Source: Sulfuricella sp.
Lineage (GTDB): Bacteria; Pseudomonadota; Gammaproteobacteria; Burkholderiales; Sulfuricellaceae
Assembly: GCA_030691435.1 (NCBI GenBank)
Contig: JAUYEK010000038.1
Span: 1-8,412 of the forward strand
Direction of reading: 5' to 3'
Length of the DNA: 8,412 nt
Below are positions 5,132-8,412 of this stretch, piece by piece. Each line of letters begins with the position of its first letter. The stretch's first letter is position 1. The position numbers and the translations under genes were made by a program. The notes under the pieces are model-generated. The model did no database searches. It saw nothing but the letters and a program-made list of their open reading frames with translations, and had not been told where the DNA came from.

Positions 5132-7939
5132 TCAGACCGGCTTCACCGCAGCCAGGCCTTCTCTCACCAGTTGGGCAAAAGCCTCGGCGGGCAGCGGCCG
5201 GCTGAAGTAGTACCCCTGGATTTCATCGCACCCTTGTGCGCGCAGATGCTCCAGCTGTTCCCTCGTCTCCACCCCCTCGGCGATGACCTGCATCTTCAGG
5301 CTGTGCCCCAGGCCGATCACCGCGTTGGCGATCGCCTCGTCGTCCGGGTCGGTGCAGATGTCGCGAACGAAGGACTGGTCGATCTTGATTTTGCTGATTG
5401 GCATGCGTTTCAGGTAGCTCAGGGAGGAATAGCCAGTGCCGAAGTCGTCGATCGAGATCTGGATGCCGAGCGTGTGCAACTGGTGCAAGGTGGTGATGGT
5501 GGTCTGCAAATCCTGGATCATGATGCTCTCGGTGATTTCCAGTTCCAGGTGCTCCGGCGCCAGTCCGGCATCCAGCAGCGCCTGATTGACCACGGCGGCC
5601 AGGCCGCTTTGGCGGAACTGGCGCGCCGACAGGTTGACCGCCACGCGCAGGGGCGGCAGGCCTTCGGCCAGCCAGGCGCTGTTCTGGATGCAGGCGCTAC
5701 GCAGGACCCACTCGCCGACCGGCACGATCAGGCCGGTTTCCTCGAGCAGGGAGATGAATTCTCCCGGCGCAACCAGCCCCCGTTCCGGGTGCTGCCAGCG
5801 CAGCAGCGCTTCCATGCCGGTGATCCGACCGGTATGCAGGGAGACCTGGGGCTGGTAGTGCAGCACGAATTCGTCCCGCTCCAGCGCCCTGCGCAACTGG
5901 GTTTCCATGGTCAGCCGCTGCGAGGCCGTCGCGTTCATGTCGGTGCTGTAGAAATGGAAACCGTTGCCGCACTGCGCCTTGGCATGGCTCATGGCGGTGT
6001 CGGCGTTCTTGATCAGATCGTCCTTGTTGTCGGTATCGAGCGGGTAGAGGGCGATGCCGATGCTGGGGGTGATGAATACCTCCTGCCCTTCCAGATTAAA
6101 CGGCTCGGCCAGGGCGTCGAGGATTTTCTGGGCCACCAGCGCGGTATTCTGCTGGCTGCCGATGTCGGACAGTACGATGGTGAATTCGTCTCCGCTGAAA
6201 CGGGCGAGGGTGTCGCTATCGCGGACATGGCCCGCCAGCCGCCCGGCCACGGCCTGCAGCAGCTTGTCGCCGAAGGGGTGGCCAAGGGTGTCGTTGATTG
6301 TCTTGAAGCGGTCCAGGTCAAGATACAGCACCGCCACCAGCCAGTTATTGTATTGCGCCGCCGTCAGTGCCTGTTTCAGGCGTTCTTCCAGCTGCAGGCG
6401 GTTGGGCAGCCCGGTGAGGGGGTCGTAATAGGCGAGACGGTGGACGTGCGCATCGGCCAGCTTTTTCTCGGTGAGATCGGCGAACACGCCCAGGTAATGG
6501 ATGGTCTCGCCCCGTTCGTCGCGGATGGCGATAAGGGACAGCCATTCCGGGTAAGCCTCGCCGCTCTTGCGCCGGTTCCAGATTTCGCCCTGCCAGTAGC
6601 CGAACTCGATGAGCGAGGCCCACATTGCCTGGAAGAAGGCGACATCGTGCCGGTCCGAGCGCAACAGCCGGGGGGTCTGGCCGATGGCCTCCGCCTCGCT
6701 GTAGCCGGTGATGGCGGTGAACGCGCGGTTCACCTGCAGGATGTTGGCCTGTGCGTCGGTAATAAGGATGCCCTCGGTGCTATTGTCGAACACCGTGCCG
6801 GCGAGCTGCAGGCTTTCCGCGCTTTTATGCAGTTCTTCCTGGGTGCGCCGCAGCTTGTCGTGTTCCTGTTCCAGTTCGGCTATGTGCCGCGTCTGGAGCG
6901 CTTCGCGCTCCAGACCCTGGGCGACCGATCGCAGGTGGGCTTCGTCGAGGCGCCGCTCGACCCGGTGGGTGATCAGATAGAACAAGGCGATTAGCGTTCC
7001 GCCCAGGGCCAGGAAAAACAGGCTGAGGGAGCGGATGGTGGCGTGCATTTCATTGTCGAGCTGCGTCATGTCGCGCAGGATTGCCAGATTCCCCACCCTG
7101 CGCCCGGCCACATCCTCAATCGGTATGGCGCCGCTGCGATACTGTTTGTTGCCAACCGTCAGTTCCAGAATGGAGTTGGACTGGCTTCCCTCGGACACGA
7201 GGCGAATCACCTGCTCCCGCGGCAAGTCCAGGGTCTGGTCGACGACGGCCATGCCGGGAAGACGATCCCAGTCCGCGCCCCGTCCCAGCATGGCCATGCC
7301 GCTTTCCCAGTCCTTGCGCTTCAGGAACTGCTTGTCGATCGCCAGCAGGTGATCGGTGCCGAGGATGGCCTGGATGTCGTGCAGCACATCCTCGATTTCC
7401 TCGCCCAACTCGACGTAGCCGACCAGCCCGTTGCCGTCATGCAGCGGCGCGACCGCGCGCAGGGTGAAGGTGCCGATTGGACCCAGTTCCGCTCCGATGG
7501 CGATTTTTCCGGTTTTTTCGGCGGTCAGCGTGGTATGGCGGTTGATGGTGTCGCCATGGCGCTCGGGCTGGTGTACGCGCAGCACGTTTACCCGCGCGGC
7601 ATCCTCGAAGTAGAAATGGGTGATGCCGTACTGGTCATGCAAGTTCTTGAACAGCGGGGCTGATCGCTTGAGCAGGGCATCCCGATCCCCGGCGCGCAGC
7701 GCCGCCTGCAATTTTTCGTCGCGCAGGATGGTCTCCAGCACCGCCCCCAGCTTTTCGCCGCGCCGGACCAGGGCGCGCTGGTAATAGGTTTTTGCCGCTT
7801 GCAGGTCGCCCGCGAAGCGATGGCTGGCATCGGTCTTTTCATGCCGATACAGGCTGAAATGGAATGCGCCAAGAAGAATTGCCAGCACCAGGGCGAGAGG
7901 GAGAAGGATGCGCGCCTTCAGGCTGATATTCTCGATCAT
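5132..7939 (-). CDS. dCache-PAS-GGDEF-EAL cyclic di-GMP protein
   Basis: A 935-residue inner-membrane sensor for cyclic di-GMP turnover. Domain order: membrane segment 1 (about 11-30), a large periplasmic region of the dCache_3 type (about 40-298, with ITHFYFEDAARVNVLRVHQPER and GPIGTFTLRAVAPLHDGNGLVGYVELGEEI), membrane segment 2 (about 303-323), a coiled coil (about 325-378), PAS (about 380-490), GGDEF (about 500-660) and EAL (about 675-925). The GGDEF signature is SGDEF (582-586), a variant found in some active diguanylate cyclases, with the inhibitory I-site R573-x-x-D576 five residues before it. EAL-domain signs of activity: E710-A-L, N769, DDFGTGYSS from 831, K852, E888 and IQGYYFSRPLP. 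Both activities therefore look possible. ATG 7939 directly follows an in-frame TAG (7945-7943) and has only a poor RBS. The ligand of the Cache region is unknown. Confidence 0.9.
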   Translation of the reverse strand: MIENISLKARILLPLALVLAILLGAFHFSLYRHEKTDASHRFAGDLQAAKTYYQRALVRRGEKLGAVLETILRDEKLQAALRAGDRDALLKRSAPLFKNLHDQYGITHFYFEDAARVNVLRVHQPERHGDTINRHTTLTAEKTGKIAIGAELGPIGTFTLRAVAPLHDGNGLVGYVELGEEIEDVLHDIQAILGTDHLLAIDKQFLKRKDWESGMAMLGRGADWDRLPGMAVVDQTLDLPREQVIRLVSEGSQSNSILELTVGNKQYRSGAIPIEDVAGRRVGNLAILRDMTQLDNEMHATIRSLSLFFLALGGTLIALFYLITHRVERRLDEAHLRSVAQGLEREALQTRHIAELEQEHDKLRRTQEELHKSAESLQLAGTVFDNSTEGILITDAQANILQVNRAFTAITGYSEAEAIGQTPRLLRSDRHDVAFFQAMWASLIEFGYWQGEIWNRRKSGEAYPEWLSLIAIRDERGETIHYLGVFADLTEKKLADAHVHRLAYYDPLTGLPNRLQLEERLKQALTAAQYNNWLVAVLYLDLDRFKTINDTLGHPFGDKLLQAVAGRLAGHVRDSDTLARFSGDEFTIVLSDIGSQQNTALVAQKILDALAEPFNLEGQEVFITPSIGIALYPLDTDNKDDLIKNADTAMSHAKAQCGNGFHFYSTDMNATASQRLTMETQLRRALERDEFVLHYQPQVSLHTGRITGMEALLRWQHPERGLVAPGEFISLLEETGLIVPVGEWVLRSACIQNSAWLAEGLPPLRVAVNLSARQFRQSGLAAVVNQALLDAGLAPEHLELEITESIMIQDLQTTITTLHQLHTLGIQISIDDFGTGYSSLSYLKRMPISKIKIDQSFVRDICTDPDDEAIANAVIGLGHSLKMQVIAEGVETREQLEHLRAQGCDEIQGYYFSRPLPAEAFAQLVREGLAAVKPV

Positions 7940-7980
7940 CGGCTATTGAGAAAATGGGGAACCGGTTGAGGAATAAGGCT

Positions 7981-7999
7981 TAAGTAAGGATTTTACTTA
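7981..7999. promoter_or_regulatory. Candidate operator upstream of the GGDEF-EAL gene
   Basis: TAAGTAA (7981-7987) and TTACTTA (7993-7999) are exact inverted copies with a 5-base spacer, in an AT-rich island of an otherwise GC-rich 155-bp gap (7940-8094). A weak minus-strand promoter (TTGGCT 8028-8023, 18-base spacer, TACCAT 8004-7999) would start transcription near 7992, inside this dyad, which fits a repressor site. The rest of the gap shows no convincing terminator and no small gene. Confidence 0.35.
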
Positions 8000-8094
8000 T
8001 GGTAATAGTAACAGAACTGGAAAGCCAATGGTGACATCAGGGTTTTTTCGCCCGTTGAGCCCGCCGATCCTCCGCTTTGCCGCCGTAGAGCCAG

Positions 8095-8412
8095 CTACAG
8101 CCCGAGGCGCTGCCAGATGGTGGAAATCAGGCCGGCCTGGTTGAGTGTATAGAAATGCAGTCCCGGCGCGCCGCCCTTCAGCAGCCGCTCGCACAGGCCG
8201 GTGACCACGTCCAGGCCGCAGGCGCGGATCGCGGCGCTGTCGTCGCCGTAGCCCTGCAGCTTGAGTCTCAGCCAGCGCGGGATCTCCGCGCCGCAGGCAT
8301 CGGAAAAGCGCGCCAGCTGGGAAAAATTGGCGATCGGCATGATGCCGGGCACGATCGGGATGTCGATGCCCTCGCGCCGCACTGCTTCCACAAAAGCGAA
8401 GTAGGCATCAGC
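8095..8412 (-). CDS. metF: Methylenetetrahydrofolate reductase, C-terminal part (runs off the window)
   Basis: The last 105 residues of MetF, cut by the window edge at its N-terminal side. The enzyme is a cytoplasmic FAD protein that reduces 5,10-methylene-THF to 5-methyl-THF, the methyl donor for methionine synthesis. Visible family features: ADAYFAFVEAVRREGIDIP, the IVPGIMPIANFSQLARFSDACGAEIPRWL segment that matches the E. coli IIPGILPVSNFKQ region, and the C-terminal GLHFYTLNQAGLISTIWQRLGL, which corresponds to the HFYTLNRA motif near the end of the barrel. The frame is open to the edge at 8412, with GCT as the first codon seen. The GTG at 8391 is an internal valine, not the start. The TAG stop is at 8097-8095, as expected for the family end, so nothing suggests truncation at the C-terminus. 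The FAD-site and N-terminal catalytic residues lie outside the window. Confidence 0.92.
   Translation of the reverse strand, partial: ADAYFAFVEAVRREGIDIPIVPGIMPIANFSQLARFSDACGAEIPRWLRLKLQGYGDDSAAIRACGLDVVTGLCERLLKGGAPGLHFYTLNQAGLISTIWQRLGL

Noticed and set aside
5171..6994. A 607-codon open frame on the + strand, antisense to the GGDEF-EAL gene
   Set aside because: Long antisense frames are common opposite GC-rich genes. The translation has no recognisable domain, while the minus strand gives a complete multi-domain protein with intact motifs over the same bases.
8023..8040. Sigma54 (-24/-12) promoter upstream of the GGDEF-EAL gene
   Set aside because: A GG is present in TTGGC but the GC at the required 10-base spacing is missing.
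7997..8194. 65-codon minus-strand frame overlapping the metF end and the gap after it
   Set aside because: Most of it lies in another frame of metF, there is no RBS and no recognisable domain.

Overview
The window is a GC-rich, densely coded bacterial chromosome segment with no rRNA, tRNA, CRISPR array or intact insertion sequence. Gene content suggests a proteobacterium, most likely a betaproteobacterium of the Nitrosomonadales/Rhodocyclales type. The pointers are a pteridine reductase next to a TtcA-like tRNA thiolase, a CHASE2 adenylate cyclase, a Cache-PAS-GGDEF-EAL protein, and MetF. This placement is inference from gene content, not from a marker gene.

Layout. On the + strand, a PTR1/FolM-type pteridine reductase (30-770) is followed, after a 91-bp gap filled by an inverted 9-bp-periodic repeat, by a short TtcA-family tRNA 2-thiolation enzyme (862-1599). 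It converges on a minus-strand operon, and the two stop codons share one CTAG palindrome (1596-1599). Read 5'->3' on the minus strand, the operon is: CHASE2 plus class III adenylate cyclase (4842-3004), secreted SH3-domain protein (3007-2456) and secreted M48 metalloprotease (2459-1596). Each junction is a 4-bp ATGA overlap, so the three are very probably translated as a coupled unit. Together they form an envelope module: a CHASE2 sensor that would make cAMP inside the cell, plus two exported proteins, one a HExxH protease.

The 289-bp gap at 4843-5131 holds the most unusual DNA in the window. It is a 164-bp element with perfect 21-bp terminal inverted repeats enclosing a perfect 24-bp inverted pair of Pseudomonas-like REP sequences. 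A candidate sigma70 promoter just upstream of the cyclase has its predicted start site at or within a base or two of the A of the ATG, and no ribosome binding site is visible, so a leaderless mRNA is possible.

Next, on the minus strand, is a 935-residue dCache/PAS/GGDEF/EAL protein (7939-5132), which should make and/or degrade cyclic di-GMP. Its 155-bp upstream gap is AT-rich around a 7-bp inverted repeat that may be an operator. The window ends inside the C-terminal part of a minus-strand methylenetetrahydrofolate reductase (metF, 8412-8095).

Two nucleotide second-messenger systems (cAMP and c-di-GMP) therefore lie side by side, separated by the nested repeat and flanked by folate/pterin and tRNA-modification genes. 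I see no clear-cut new enzyme family. The best candidates for something undescribed are the sensor-cyclase/SH3/protease operon and the composite inverted-repeat element.
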